From NCBI GenBank assembly GCA_947561715.1, contig OX387204.1, forward strand, positions 8,561,001 through 8,625,000: DNA of 64,000 nt. Reading direction: 5' to 3'. Positions 1 to 29,186 of the stretch are shown here, piece by piece; positions within the stretch are counted from its first letter, which is position 1; every line of letters starts with the position of its first letter. The notes beneath the pieces are model-generated. The model was not told the origin of the DNA, searched no databases, and was given only the letters and a program-made list of their open reading frames with translations. The stretch is from Ascidia mentula. Lineage: Eukaryota > Chordata > Ascidiacea > Phlebobranchia > Ascidiidae. The translations under genes were made by a program, and so were the position numbers.

Positions 1-1
1 A

Positions 2-198
2 TGGCAACTTGTTGGGATTTTATTAAAATATCTAAAGCTCGGAAACGGTACGAAATTCACTGAAGATGAACTCCACGCTTTTCTTGAACCTAATTTCTAA
101 CAATAGAGAACTTCGTTTCTTGTAGTGATCCATACTCGTCTCGACCCATCGTCGGTTACCAGGATCTTGACGCACCGGAGGACATAGATTTCTTTTAA
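2..198 (+). CDS. possible 3' end of an unidentified gene (partial)
   Basis: Two protein-like readings end here, and I recognise neither. Reading 1 is open from base 2 to a stop at 98-100 and ends in the acidic stretch TEDELHAFLEPNF. Reading 2 uses a donor after base 47 and an acceptor at 121-125 (tgtag), giving an exon 126-198 that encodes DPYSSRPIVGYQDLDAPED followed by IDFF and a stop at 196-198. The phases fit for reading 2 if the upstream exon is read from base 1. They could be alternative ends of one gene or one could be chance. The gene starts outside the window. The stretch 199-554 between here and the ovochymase start shows no coding feature I can support and presumably holds that gene's promoter. 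Confidence 0.3.
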
Positions 199-554
199 TC
201 AGGATTTCTTCCCAGCTCTTGTATATACCAGCATGAAGACAACAAATTCGTCACATGGACACGTCAATGTTTGCGAATGTTTCGCAATTTTTTTGAATTG
301 TTGTAACTCGAAATACACCGGAACCAAACGTGTAGCGTGTATTGCAATTGTGTTGGATGCAAAAAATTTTAACACAAACAGCGACCATTGTAACTCTGTC
401 AACGCGACTGCGGAACAAAGTCCAGTAAGTTAAACTTTGAGCCGGCCAACCTCAACGTGGATCGCCCGTTATTTTGGTGTAACAGAAACCAACAGCGTGC
501 CGCGCATATTTTAACTCGAGTCTCCTGAATTACGTATGTTAAGAGTGTCGCAAA

Positions 555-16507
<15,953 letters not shown>

Positions 16508-17135
16508 AGAACAAACTTAATGTTCAATTGTCGGAGATTTATTTCGGGCTAATACGCTCACTTGACGCGCAAGGCTGTTGATAAAAGCTTTATTCCATGC
16601 GCCACCGACCACACACTTCTATTGCACGAGTTAAACGAGCGGAAAGCACAGCGATGTGAAATTGTAAATTGAAAGTGTCAATTTACTTGTGCACTTTCAC
16701 TATAGATGCTGATTGTGTGAAACACGCTTTGCAATTCTCATTCGCAACCCAATATTATCTGGAACACATTTAGAATCAGAAGAGGCCCTCGATTGTGTAT
16801 TTGACCATCTTCTTAATGTAAATATACGTTTTTATTTTGATTGTTTGTCTGATTGCGCAAAGCGACTGGACTAAATGGTCGCTTTTTTGTAAATAAATCA
16901 ACAACAACAAAATTTGTAATATCTTTTTGCTCAAAGCCGTGTTTGGCTTTTAACGTAGGAAGAATTGCTTACACAGGAAGTACCAACACAGTAACGCGCC
17001 GTCGTACGACAGAAGCATCACATAGACATCAGCAAATTTACGGAAAAACTTTGGCAATACTCGGCTTCAAGAACAAAAGCGTTGTATTAAGTGCCGTTTG
17101 CTGACAATAGAACAGTTTTAAAAGTCACAACTTGA
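16508..17135. other. 3' intergenic gap between convergent genes
   Basis: Holds the 3' ends of the ovochymase gene (+) and the MTMR gene (-). AATAAA near 16890 on the plus strand and TTTATT near 16829 (AATAAA on the minus strand) are candidate poly(A) signals whose positions would make the two transcripts overlap. I see no other gene here. Confidence 0.5.
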
Positions 17136-20100
17136 TTAGACACCGTCAGTTGCAGCGGTTGCAGCTTCTAAAGTGGGAGTGGGGTCGACTAACTCCGCCG
17201 CCTCCAGCATGTCCCAACTTCCTATAGTTTCGCCGCTCTCCGCTCGGCGCACGGCTGGTTCGACGTCATCGGCTACGTCACAATGGTTGGAATTGCTCGG
17301 AGAATGTTCATCATTGACGTTGTCGTCAGCCTGACGAGCAGTAAACGATACCACCAAGTTGGAAGTTCCCACCATAGCGTTTGCAATTGATTTAGTTTCT
17401 GGGGGAGGTCGTTTCTTGTTTCCCAATCGCGGGCTCTCTTTACGTGTCAGAATAGGACTGGGGCTCGAGTTAAGAGTGAGAAGGTTTCCGGCGCTCACGT
17501 TTTCACGTTGAAGGCCTGTAAGGACGGGGGACGACGAGGCGTTTGAAGAGAGCGTTTGTATGTTGGAATGAATGTCATTGAGGGCGAGTTTGGAGATGTC
17601 TTCTTCACAGCCGTTTGTAGATTCTGTGCGTAAGTGGTCGTTTTATGCAATGTTTCATCAGTTAAAATAGTTTCGGGGGCAAGTCCAAAATAGTGGACAA
17701 ACCATGCCTTCTGTTAAAACAAAGTTCCAAAGTTTGTATCAAAAGTAAATAAAATGGTTGTTGTAACATATATTTTATTCCCTCTATTATATATATGATT
17801 CTTCTATAATTGGTGGTCTACAATACATCTCTAATATATGACAGATAACGCCATAATGCACCTAGCACGTGTTCGTGTGTACAATGTCTTATGTATATAC
17901 CAAATATTGAATAAACAGAAATGAGGACCCACACTGTTAAAACTCAAAATTAACTCTTGACACAACATAATCATGGGACAATAAAACAACCTAAGAAAAA
18001 ACGTAAAACTTGACATGGTCGACAATTCTGCAATATTGATTTTTTTGGTTTCGCACAACCAGTAACATGAGCGGTGATTTGATTTGTAGGGAGGGTTGGT
18101 TTAACACTGACAATAATTCGTTTGTTGGGGATGGTCAAGAGTACATGCAAAAACGATCGGCATGCACACCGAACGTGCGTTCTTGTTTTTCAGCGAAGTT
18201 TAGAGTTTTGCAAAACAATGACACAACGTTTCGTTAATACTTAAGATCCACGCAACAATTTAGGTCAACAATCCAATGATTAATTGAAGCAGCTGACAAG
18301 CAACACAATAAGTGGGCGCAAAAGCCGGGAAATGCAGGCGTGGGAGTTACGTGGTGGCATCATCTTGCGTATGCACCAACACCAACCAAATGCACAATAT
18401 GAGGTAACATACCTGTTTGCTGTTGGTCCTTGTCAGGCGAATGCGCCGGTTTTACTAAGCCTCGCTTAATTCTTAACTGCTCCCGGAGCTTTTTCAGCAT
18501 GGCGACTTTCTTTTCCAAACCACTGGTCTCTTTGTTCAGGACATGAACCGCGGTTGAAATCGACTCCCTTGCTTGCAAACCGTAATCAAACCTAAACACA
18601 GTTAAAAATCCGAGTTTAAACAGAGTTTAACATGGCTTGGACCCATTCTTATTGTTTGGTGTTTTAATTGAACCCGTATTGGGTTATTTTAAGGTTAACT
18701 GACACCATGAACCTTATGTTACACAACCCCCAGGGTTTTTTAGACCTGATAAACGTAGCCATCAATGACGTGACTACAAAAAAACCGTGTAGTACATAGT
18801 AAGAGTAAGCTAGGCGCATCAATGCAAAATAATCCATCAACAGTTAAGGGCATCCGGTATGTTGCAAATGCAAGCGTTCAGATCACATATCGCTTACAAA
18901 CTTTCCCAAACATTTCACGATCAGACAAAACCAAGTGTTCACGCCAGTTCTACTCGATTTAAATGTTGACGCCTTTAGTTTTAAATTCCACATTAGATTG
19001 TTACCACATTAAGCTTTAAGAAAGTACGTGTTTTGTTTTGCAGATATTGTTAAATACCGGCAAGACTTGAACCATGGTCACTTCATTGCTAAAAAAAAAC
19101 TCCCCAATTTGCTCTGTTTACAACAAGGTTAAAAAAGTACTACATAGAGCACTAATGTTAGGGCACCTGTTGTACATGGAAAGCCAAAACTTGACAAACT
19201 GTGGAGACGAGGGTGGGATGAGAAGCTGGTTTTCCTCGCGATGATGTTCGGACCCTCTGTAAAGTGGGTTTGTGTAAAGATTTAACCGCTTCATCATCCA
19301 ACCCCACAGTGAGTAGGTTCGTGCGGCGAGACTGGAAAACAACAACAAGACTTGTGAAACGCAGCAAAGGCAAATACTGGGAGACGTGGTTCGTGGTGCG
19401 TCACGCCACTCGCAAGCCGACCATCGCGTGTATGACGAATTGCGTAGGATGAAATTTTCCATCTCAGCAGAACACAACAGAAACCGATACCTTCCATTTT
19501 TTTTGACCTTTTTTGGGAAAGATGTCGCTCGAGCGCCACGAAAACCCACAACTTTTAGCGCAAAAGCATTGATATGACGTCAACTTTTGCGAAGAAAAAT
19601 ACACTTACCGTTTAAATAAATATAAATTTATCTGAAATTAGCACATGAAGTTCTGTAAAATGGCTTGGTTGTATAAATATATACATGTATGTTGAGTGTT
19701 GGATTTTAAATTTCAAACAGGAGTACGTCAAAAAGCACGCATATAGTGAAAAAAATCAACGTTTCGAAACACACACTTTATCAAAACACTGCTCGCCACT
19801 GATGGTTGAATTTAATAAATCGCAACGGGCGTTCCGTGATTTTGTTCACAATAGGAAGAGATTTAAACGAAAATCCGTGACTTTTCACCCTGCACGGTCT
19901 GTGACGAGACCACAAGAAGTGGAACGGGAAAACAGCAACTGGGCAAAGGAAGCAGTAGCGATGCGTCACTCGCGTTTGTTTCACGAACCAAAACGTTTCT
20001 CTATTCATCCGCTCACATCGCTCGTTTTCCAAGAATAATAATACCGAAATATTGAAAATAGAGCGATGGAAACCGGTGACAAGGGTCAGATCATTATGTC

Positions 20101-23100
20101 ATACAACGGTCAGCACTCTACAGTTTGGATATCCGCGTATAGTAAAGGATAAGATGGTGATTACAACACACATAACATCGGCATATTGCACCACGTTGTT
20201 GTTATTGGTAAGCAATCATGCATAAGGGTTCGTGACGCTTTTGAACCATATCATATCACATATTGGGGAGGTATTATTGAAGGGAGCGCATCTCAGTACA
20301 AAGCGAGGGTTTTTAAAAATGCCGGAATCAACTTACGCTCTTGTAGCATGATCCACATAAAGGTTATCGCTTTTTCATTATAACTAAACTCTTTCCGACA
20401 TTATTACTAAAAACTGTCATAAACATATTAAATGTTTAACATTATGTTCAATATGCCAGCAATGTAGACAAGGCACCTCCTTAAAAAGATGAAGCGTAAA
20501 CAGGGGATCAATGCGACGAGGTTACTACGAAGGTTTGGCCATTTTGATTTATTTACAATAATTGAAGCTTTGTGAAACCTTAACCTGGCATCCTGATGCA
20601 GTCATTAACCATTGATTAATTACAAGTCAAAAAATTAATTAGGGCAATACCTCACCCAATACGCTGGTTCATGACAAGAAGTCATTGTAATCAGAACTAA
20701 CAAAAAATTACTTGAGATGTTGGCGTTCCTTGGCGCAATTCCCCAGGAAGGTGCCGAACTGGCAGGAGAAGACGTGGTCGTGAAGATCGAACAAGAGTTT
20801 TTCATTAAACTGAAATGAGCAGGGCTTAAACCTCATCAGCTGCCAAACGGCATCCACGAATTGGGTAAAAACAGGGGAGGACTCCTTGTTGTCGCCTTCT
20901 ATATGTCCACACCTGTAAAACAATATAACTTATCAATGGTAACTAGCAAGATTGCCACATTAAGAATACAAGGGGTATCTAAAATATTCATCACATTTTA
21001 ACAACACGTACACACGGACTGCAAACATTACATAAAACCATTTCTGTTTATGTGCCTCAAATCGTCCACTGTGGTAGACTTAGATACTTCCTCCTGATGA
21101 AGGCTGTTGCATAATAGCCGAAACGTCGAGAAACGTAAATACAATAAAGTTTGCCAGAAGAGCAGTATTAAGCAATAAATATGCCTGGCAGCATCAGTAA
21201 CAATTTACTACATAAAACCTACTTCTAAACAACTAAGCATTAACATAATGAATGATCCAGTAGTCACAAAACCTTCTACCTGTGCGTGAATTTATGGCCA
21301 AAATGAAGCCATTCTTTCTGCACGAGCGCCAAAAATCCATCAATAGTCCGATAATGTGGGTTGAGCATGATCGATGATAAAGCGCATGTTTGTGCAGTTC
21401 TGTCCCATCCGTCGCTACAATGAACCAACACACTCCTGTTCTCGACACCAACAGCCTGTAAATACACATGAGTTAGCATAGGAAGCAACCTGAAGTTGGG
21501 TTCAACGATAATGTGATGTGTGTTTTATACACAGCACTTTAAACATCACAAAAGACAAGAGCATAAAATATTGATGTAGTGAACTTTTAAATCACTTAGA
21601 AAAAAAAATATTTCTTTGATGTGTTTATGACTACGACACAGAAACATACTACATAACTGGCATAATAATGACCAGAATATTCAAAAATACGATACGATAA
21701 GTAGTATTAGGACAATTATTTCAGTTTTAACGTATGTTTTTACACGATATGTTTAGTGCATACATTCCTGTTTAAAACGTTTTCTTGAATGATGACGCGC
21801 AAGTGTTTTCACCACCACAAAATCTCATTACCCTGTGTTATCATTTGAAGGGTTTGTGGTCACCACAACAACAACTGATGACCGGTCATCATTGCGACAT
21901 GCGACGCAATTAACTCTCCAAAATACATTGTGTACGAGTAATAGAAACAACGATGACACAGGGCCACTATATTGCCATAACGGGTGAAGTCAAGCGCCTA
22001 AATTTACACATCCAAGATCAGATGCGATGACATAACGGCGAATGCACAGCAGACACTGCATGCAATACGGATATACCACAACTACAAATAACTTGTTTTT
22101 TAATTATTGTTAGTCACATATGCTTTACGCCGAATGAACGACAAAAGTTTACGTTTTGAGATATATTACATCATGTGCCTTGTTAAAAATTATTTACTCA
22201 AATGTTACGACACAAGGGTATCATAAAAGTTGACATGTTTCAATAAACTAAAGAGCAACAGATAATGGAATCTACTTCGGCATGCATAGCGGACTCGTAC
22301 AGTAAGGTGTCACTTGCCTGCGCGATGAAACTTGATACTTGCAACACAGAGTGAACGTGTTTCAACCAACCGCTACTGTTAATTGCGTCTAGCCACGCGC
22401 CCATGCTGCTGCTGGAATCCTCACATGCTAAAACGAACAGAATAAAATTATTGAAAGGACTCAGTTCCGGGAAACAAACAAATCATTTACCGTCCAACAG
22501 CTTGTTGAGACTCGCTCTCATGACGTGGATGTTGTCGATCCCAAGAAAACGGTATTTAATATTTTCGTACACGTCAGTGTTTTCGTAGCCCTTGCCTTGG
22601 GCTCGATTTGCTACAGCGTTAATCTGTGAATTTGGAAAGGGGTTGTAGGGTAGCACGGCGGTAAACATGAATTTATGTGCTATCAAGGTACACATGAATT
22701 AAATGCCAACCATGGGTCTTGTGTCAACAATGTACATGAAATCAGAGGGTGATGGTTTTGATCTTCTGATCAAATCTACGTAAGCCTCATCCTCAATCGA
22801 CCGGGAGTTCAAGCCAGCCATTGGTTGACTGCACCTTTATAGGCAAATTTTGTGTTTAAAAATTAAATTCTAACAATGAAGTCAGTTTCAACTTTTACAC
22901 TCAAGCAAGGCAATACACTGGAAACATTTTTTCCCATTGTACCAAAGAGCCCTAATCCAAAAATTGCCCAGAGGTAATTCCCATAAATCATTTATAAGTA
23001 TGGAAATGGCAAACAGCAAAAAATACTGCTATGAGTTTTCATTGCAGTATTTGTAATATAGACCTATCATCGACTGTAGGACAAACAATTTTGCATAAAC

Positions 23101-24207
23101 AAAAATAGATGCAGGGAAAGCAATAGGTCATTCAGGTTGGTAAAGACCCCAAATAATACACACCTGACAATTACAGCGCCATTTTTGTGTAGGTATGACA
23201 TGACTGGTAACCTTCGTTTGCTTCGAAAGGCAGCACTGCCAACTAGAAGTGCTGGGGTGGCAAGTGAAGGTACACTAAGCAATTTTGGATAAGTTTCACA
23301 CAAACCTAAAAACAAAATTTGTTAACTTGTTGAAAACTACTAATTTTAGCAAATTTCTTTTGTAATTGTCTCACCAAAATCATTGTTAATGCGGCTTATT
23401 TTCCAAAAGCGTGTAGGCAAACCCAGTTGAAGAAAGTCATTGTTTAAACCAAACAAATCCCATCCTTCTTGCTGTATTAACTGTTCTTCTCTTGGGTTAT
23501 ACGAAAATGCATACAGCTCTTCTATCCTAACTATATGTAACAAAATTTGAATTGCCATTAATATGAATAACATAAATTATCGACAACAGTAAATTTACAT
23601 GTACAATGCACAGCACTTCTACAAAATAATTATATATACCTGGTTTACAAAGTTTAAGAAGTGATGAATACAAATCATGACAGTCTCGCTCCTCAGCAAT
23701 CAAAAACGAGAGGACTTGAAAGGTTTTGCATCTACAATAAACACTTTTTAACAAACAAAATACAACAACAACAAAATAATCCACCAACAAACAAACACCT
23801 CAGTTTTAAAGGTGATCCCAACTGGATTAAACTCAGTTTTTCCACTGTTTGAATATGGGTGTGTACAATCCATGTCTCATTTCTTCTGTTTGAATCCACA
23901 AAAATTAGGTGGGTGGCTGTTAGATACAAAGTTCCTTCTACTGGATTTTTTGAGTGATTATCAATGAGTTTCACATTCTCAACCTGCAACAAAAATGCTT
24001 ACTTATACTACACTAATGCTAAATCGATAAGTATAAGTTGTGCTTGTCACTCATTTTGCTTTTCACTCAATAAAATGATAACTTTTTACAATAAATGATG
24101 GCAATAACTTTATTTTTCCTCTATTTTTCAAAAAAGTTCATGTGCAAAGATACCAAACCATTTCAAAGAAAATAAAAACAAACCTTCGGCGTTCGTATAT
24201 ACTCCAT
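17136..24207 (-). CDS. myotubularin-related phosphoinositide 3-phosphatase, MTMR6/7/8 group
   Basis: Removes the 3-phosphate of PI(3)P and PI(3,5)P2 on endosomal membranes. Exons (minus): 24207-24184, 23983-23799, 23731-23640, 23530-23375, 23305-23164, 22834-22711, 22623-22491, 22427-22318, 21455-21280, 20912-20712, 19331-19167, 18591-18413, 17623-17136; 2175 nt, about 724 aa. The PH-GRAM domain is at the N terminus ([15 protein letters not shown]). The phosphatase domain carries the P-loop [10 protein letters not shown] with catalytic C335 and R341, so it should be active. A coiled coil (about residues 505-540) follows, as in MTMR6-8, which pair with MTMR9. The C-terminal exon is long, Ser/Pro-rich and poorly conserved. 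Exon 8 ends in a GC donor (CAG|GCAAGT). Vertebrates have three paralogues; this looks like the single ancestral form. Confidence 0.92.
21088..21133 (+). ncRNA. hammerhead-ribozyme-like core with stems I and II
   Basis: Best-formed core of the set, in the MTMR intron 20913-21279 and antisense to that gene. It has CTGATGA (21094-21100), stem II GGCT/AGCC (21102-21105 with 21116-21119), GAAA (21120-21123), then CGTC (21124-21127). The six bases before CTGATGA (TTCCTC) pair with the six after GTC (GAGAAA) at five positions, making a short stem I. Stem III is reduced to the self-complementary ACGT, a layout that could only fold as a dimer. The 3' flank TTTGCCAGAAGAGCAG is shared with the 14291 and 61300 copies. 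Confidence 0.5.
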
Positions 24208-26856
24208 GTCGTTATAAACTACGAAAAACTTCAAATTTAAGCATTCCTTTCACCGCATTGATGCTGTTCGCGTGAATACAAGCACAATTACACGAAAACC
24301 TTTAAATAAAATACGAAACGACGAAGAACCACCAACACGACTTGCAGGTTAACCAGAATTTCTAAAAAAACAGAAATCATATGCACTACAATTACCACAG
24401 CGATCAAGATTCATTTTTCTTCGCGGGTTGAGCGACAGAAGGACAAGTCGGCATAAATTTAATGCTTTACAAAGATAAAGTTTTATTTTTCGTTGGTTTA
24501 CTTCGCTAAAAAAACCTTGTTTCGTATCTAATCGGCAACCCACGGTTCCAGAGCCGCATGCAGCTCTTTAACCCTATGTTATGCTCCATGGAAACGATAA
24601 GCTCATTTTGGTAAAAAATACCTAATGTAAATAAAAAATGCACATTTAGGAAGTTTGACGCACTTTGACGAAACTGCTTACGTTTTTCAAGTTTACTAAA
24701 ACACAGTGAACGATAACCTTCATTCGCTTTGTGTCGCTGTTATAGGTACATGTCACGTCATCTAGAGTTTGCATTTGTAAAAGGAGTATATCGGTCTGTT
24801 ACATGTTTATTTCGATTCCACATTATCGCAGTGACACTGCTGTCATTACTAGAAAACATCGATCAATTCGCCTGCTAATTATCCCTACACTGTTGTCAGT
24901 GAATCTTGCAGAGATTTCAAGTATTTTTTTTACCAAACGTTGACGTTAAACAGATAGACGACTCGGGAATATTTATGATAATTTTTTACCAATGATAGAC
25001 TTTTATTAAAAATACATACGCACTACGGCTTTAATTAGTAAATCACGTGACGTGGGTATAACAGCACAGGCTTCGCAGTCAAAGCATTGCAGCCAAGCTG
25101 GACCAGCCACTTTTCCCGACAAGTCGGAGTGAGATCTGAAAAATCAAGCTCCCGGTGAGGTTTGAACTCACGACCCTGGGTTAACCAGGCCAAACGCTCC
25201 ACCGCTCCTGTAGGACTCCTCTATCCAGAAAAAGCAGGAAAAGATTTTAAATCGATTGTCGCGACTGTTTAGAATTTAGATGAATGTTTTTCTCGCAAAT
25301 AAGGAAGCTTAGCCTACCATTTTAGGGGAAGAAGTATTACTGCATTTTTGGGTGTAATATCAAACCTTTTCATAAATTTGGAGTGTGTTTTATCAGTTGT
25401 AGGCTATAATGAATATTTGAATGTTTTTGCGATACTGGGTAGGACAAAAATGTTAGAGACGCAACGCAAAAAGTTCGGGAATATCCTGTGCTGGATATGG
25501 CATGACAGAAAATAATTCCACTCACTTACGACAAGCAAAATTTAACTGACATCTGATAAAGCGAGGATGAAGCAGAAGAGTTTGAATTCAACACTTGTTT
25601 TGTTTTTAAATATTTTTTTTAACTTGTTTCCTCGGTAACAATTAACAAGACCGATACGTGTTACTCATATCAAAATTGCTAAATTATATCCAACTCAAAT
25701 GGAAACCTATAGTGCGCATAAATATCGATTGCTGTTGTCCTCATAACGTCGAAGCTACGAGCTACATTTTCAGGTATTACAGCAACGTCCGACGATCGGA
25801 TATGAGTACGGAAATCCAACAGCATGGTGCAATGATCAAAGAACGTATTAGATACATTTATGCGTGACCAAAGTCGTAAAGGTAAGAACAAGAACCTTAG
25901 CAGAAGCTGTAGAAAACAAAACCGCAACAAAAAGTTTATTGTGAATTGAAGCAGACGGTTGAGCAGAAGCAATAAAATCTTTTTTTGTGTAAATAAGTTT
26001 TGTTTACCGTTGTCTTAAAAACTGAAAAAGGAAGAGCGCTACATATTAAAGCAGTATTAAAATGCCATATCGGCTTCTGTTTACAACATGTACTTGGAAT
26101 TCAATAAATCCGAATGCATGCAACTTTTTAGTAAAAGAGGAACAATGTTGTAATTTTACATTCTGCGTAGATTGTCATTAATTTCATTTTTTTTTGTGCA
26201 AAGTGCGTTTGCACACGAAACTGATTTCTAATCAATTAGTGAGTGCCGAAGAAATGGCGTTTTAGCCTGAGGCAATTGAGACAGCAAACGCTACTTTTGT
26301 GTTTTTACCGGTCACGTTTTGCAGCATGTAGCTTTACTTTTTAGTTTCTCTCTGTACTTTTCCAAGTGATTGGCATAATTACATGAATAGTTTGTTGACA
26401 AGGCTTACTTGAAGGCGATAAGCCTTCTGTGTCAATTAGGGTGGAGTTTTCATGCATTTTTTCCCAGAATAGAAATGCTGGAAGTATTACTTGAAAGAGA
26501 AATTGTTGTTTTTTTGTATGGTTTTCATATCGTGGCACTGCAAAGAAATCGTTTAATCTAATCTATGACTTGTTTTACAAGATGTATGTTGCTTGGCATG
26601 ATGTGCTTCAAAATATAAGTTTGTAAAAATAACCTACTTACATTGATAGTATACGTCTTGGGAATTTCTTAAAACTATTATCTAACATTAAAGTTTTACG
26701 TGAACAATTCTTGGTAATTTAACATTGGCCGTGTTTTTTTTAGTAGGAGGCGATCGATCAGGGTTGTATAGGGAATAATTTAGATCGATATTGTACACAA
26801 GCAGTATTCTAATGCAATAATAAAGGCTCAATCAAACTGACAATTGTATTGCTGAA
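24208..26856. other. intergenic gap between divergent MTMR and FLVCR-like genes
   Basis: Contains the promoters of two divergent genes and a tRNA-like SINE head at 25150-25212. Short frames at 25658-25972 on both strands have no recognisable domain. An acceptor-like site before 25773 could start a small exon ending IKERIRYIYA, but no partner exon was found. Nothing else is supported. Confidence 0.5.
25150..25212 (-). repeat. tRNA-derived SINE-like fragment
   Basis: Read on the minus strand, GTGAG-TTCAAAC-CTCAC (25155-25171) forms a perfect T-arm with a B-box-like loop. Upstream lie an anticodon-arm-like CCTGGTTAACCCAGG and a D-arm-like AGCGGTGGAGCGTTTGG. The acceptor stem is not closed, so it is not a working tRNA gene. 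A tRNA-headed SINE is the likeliest source. Confidence 0.45.
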
Positions 26857-28388
26857 ATGGATACTGCATCAATTGATACCACTGACTCATCATCACAGGA
26901 ACCACACACAGAACATCAAGAAATCAAACTTGATTCGAGAAGATGGGTTGTACTTCTTGTAGCGTCCTTCGCCATTTCCATGAGGGGTTACAACCAGTCT
27001 TGCTTCGGCATCATCAACAACGTTTATACTAACTACTTTGGAGTATTGCCGTGGCAGGTTGACTGGTTCGTAGTGATCCAGTCAGTCATCTTTTTTGCAA
27101 TATCACTACCAATGACCTTGGCAACCAAGAGGCTTAACTACAAAGTTTCGACTTGTCTTATTACTGGTACGCTGACAATGGGTTTTGCTGTAACTGCTTG
27201 CGGAATGCTTTCTCGATCCGCGGGCTTCGGTGTTATTCTCGGTGGCCAGGCAATAATGGGTTTTAGCAACATATTGTCCTGGTCTATTCCACCAGCTACT
27301 GCTGCCATCTGGTTTTCCTCCTCTGAAGTTGCAATGGCCATAGCAGTACAAGTGGTAGCGCGTGGAATTGGCGAAGCTCTCGGATGTATTGTTCCACCTA
27401 TTTCAGTTGACGAGGACTCAACTCCAGAAGAGGTAAAATTGTGTTTTAATTCGGTATTTTTAGTATCTTTCAAAAAAGGATGTGTTTCTGCAAAAAAAAA
27501 CAAGAGTATTTGCCTCAAGTAAAATCGTGTCAAATATTTCAGGTGAAATTCAAACTTCTTGGAATGTTTTCTGGATTGTCACTAATCGCGTTCGTTCTTT
27601 TCATCCTGTGCATCATCGTCGTGAAAAGTAAACCATCGCACCCGCCCAGTGTGGCCCAGGCCAAAGCGACGGCAATGGCAAAAGAGCAGCCCGACCTACG
27701 CACTTCCCTGTGCAATTTTTGGCAAACGATTAGTTCCTTGTTTTGCGACAAGACCTTTGTGTCAGTTTGGTTCGTGTTTGGTGCAATTAATCCCGTTCTG
27801 AGGACCAGCAACATCCTCTTATCCTCCATGCTTCACGACCAGTTTAAATCCAGAAACGACCTAAATTTCCAGGTCGGAGTTGTCCTTATGATTGCCTGGT
27901 CTATGTATACGGTAGGGGGATTTATTTCAGGTCCGCTCATTGCGCGAACCCGTCTCTACAAGGAGATCGTTCTAGTTAACGTCATTCTTATTTGCGTTAC
28001 CTGTGTTCTATTGATGCTTGGTATTATATTTAGCAATATATACATGGTCTACTGCGCTGTTTCGGCACAAGGCTTGTTTATTGGCATGGCGAACGCGTCA
28101 CTCTTCGAGTTGCTGATTGAAGTAACTTACCCCCAACCGGCGATGTTTGTTACCATGCTGGGAATCGTTATAATGGGCTTGTTTCGTTTAACGTATCCAT
28201 TGGTTGGGCGCGTAATCCTCAAGTACGCTGGGGTACCTGCTTCTACGTCTTTTCCAATCGCCATGACGGTAGTTTGCATCATCTTATTGATCGTGGCGAA
28301 ACCAGAATACAAGAGAGAAAAAGCAAACCGACTACCCGACGATTCTGTGCCGCTGATTTCACATGACGAACAGTCGGCGCTAAAGTAA
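26857..28388 (+). CDS. MFS transporter, FLVCR/SLC49-like
   Basis: A 12-helix major facilitator of the type that includes the heme/choline carriers FLVCR1/2. Two exons, 26857-27432 and 27543-28388, give 473 aa; the 110-bp intron is GT-AG and in phase 0. The N terminus is acidic and Ser/Thr-rich (residues 1-27). The first half shows the family pattern: RRWVVLLVASFAISMRGYNQ, then IINNVYTNYFGV, VDWF, and GEALGCIVPP. A basic loop follows the sixth helix, and the C-terminal tail is cytosolic. The start ATG at 26857 is the first in frame and gives a full-length protein. The substrate cannot be read from sequence. A related SLC49 or SLC43-type carrier is possible. Divergent from MTMR on its left and convergent with RBM26/27 on its right. 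Confidence 0.8.
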
Positions 28389-29186
28389 AGAGAGTATAAT
28401 TTATTTATAACAATGAATCCAATATAGATTTAGTCATCGACATGACTTGATCACCGTGAAGCGACATTGTCAGAGTTGATTGTAACGCAACGCATTAAAA
28501 AAATACGTCGCTTTTATGTCTCCATGCCACTCGGTACTGGTTTAAAATACTTTCAATGCCGAAACAACTTTTCACTGACACAAATATGTCGAAATTTACC
28601 TGCTTATGTTTTTCTTCAAATCTTGGTGTTGTTTTTCTTGTGTGATGTTGCTTCATTATTAAAGTATTTTGTGTCGATATACCGTTTTTTTGCAAACGTG
28701 CAGGTGTTCCAGCAGCAATTACAATGAACACGCGTCGTATTAACCCACAATTGTGTAAATGTGTTCTTCAAAGTTTCTCAGAACCAAAGCGCTGGTTGAA
28801 GAATCCAATCCATTAAAGACCACAAGTGTTAAAATTCGCACTGATTTTTTATTTCCAAGTTTCTCTGCCCGGAAGAGTGAAAACGCAGTTCACACAAAAA
28901 GATGAACTTTTATTTACAGAGCGTAATCATCGCCCAAACCGCCACAGGACCACAACACCACCGCCGTAACGCGGGCCATGTTTTAACCGTTTAAAAGTAC
29001 AAAGCATTAACGATAGCATTGGGCGAACGACGAAGCCGCAATTCCAGACATTTCCGTTCATTTCTTGCAACAATGTAATATTTTTTCGTTTCAAGGATTT
29101 GTAACAGTGGGAAATCCCCGCCGACATAAAAATGTAGAAAAACGAGAAAATGGTCCTAATTTGGGATAAAAACGATTGTACGGTTG
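28389..29186. other. 3' intergenic gap between convergent genes
   Basis: 3' ends of the FLVCR-like gene (+) and RBM26/27 (-). TTTATT at about 28909 and 28843 gives minus-strand AATAAA signals for RBM26/27. No further gene is seen; minus-strand frames here fall in its probable 3' UTR. Confidence 0.5.

Noticed and set aside
17136-17498. Stand-alone minus-strand gene
   Set aside because: It is the last exon of the MTMR gene; the frame continues upstream to the acceptor at 17624 in the right phase.
19685-20038. 117-codon plus-strand frame in an MTMR intron
   Set aside because: No domain, no splice partners, antisense to MTMR; composition is a little richer than its surroundings but not enough to call a gene.
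25155-25212. Functional tRNA gene on the minus strand
   Set aside because: T-arm is perfect but the acceptor stem does not close and the anticodon arm is irregular; better read as a SINE head.
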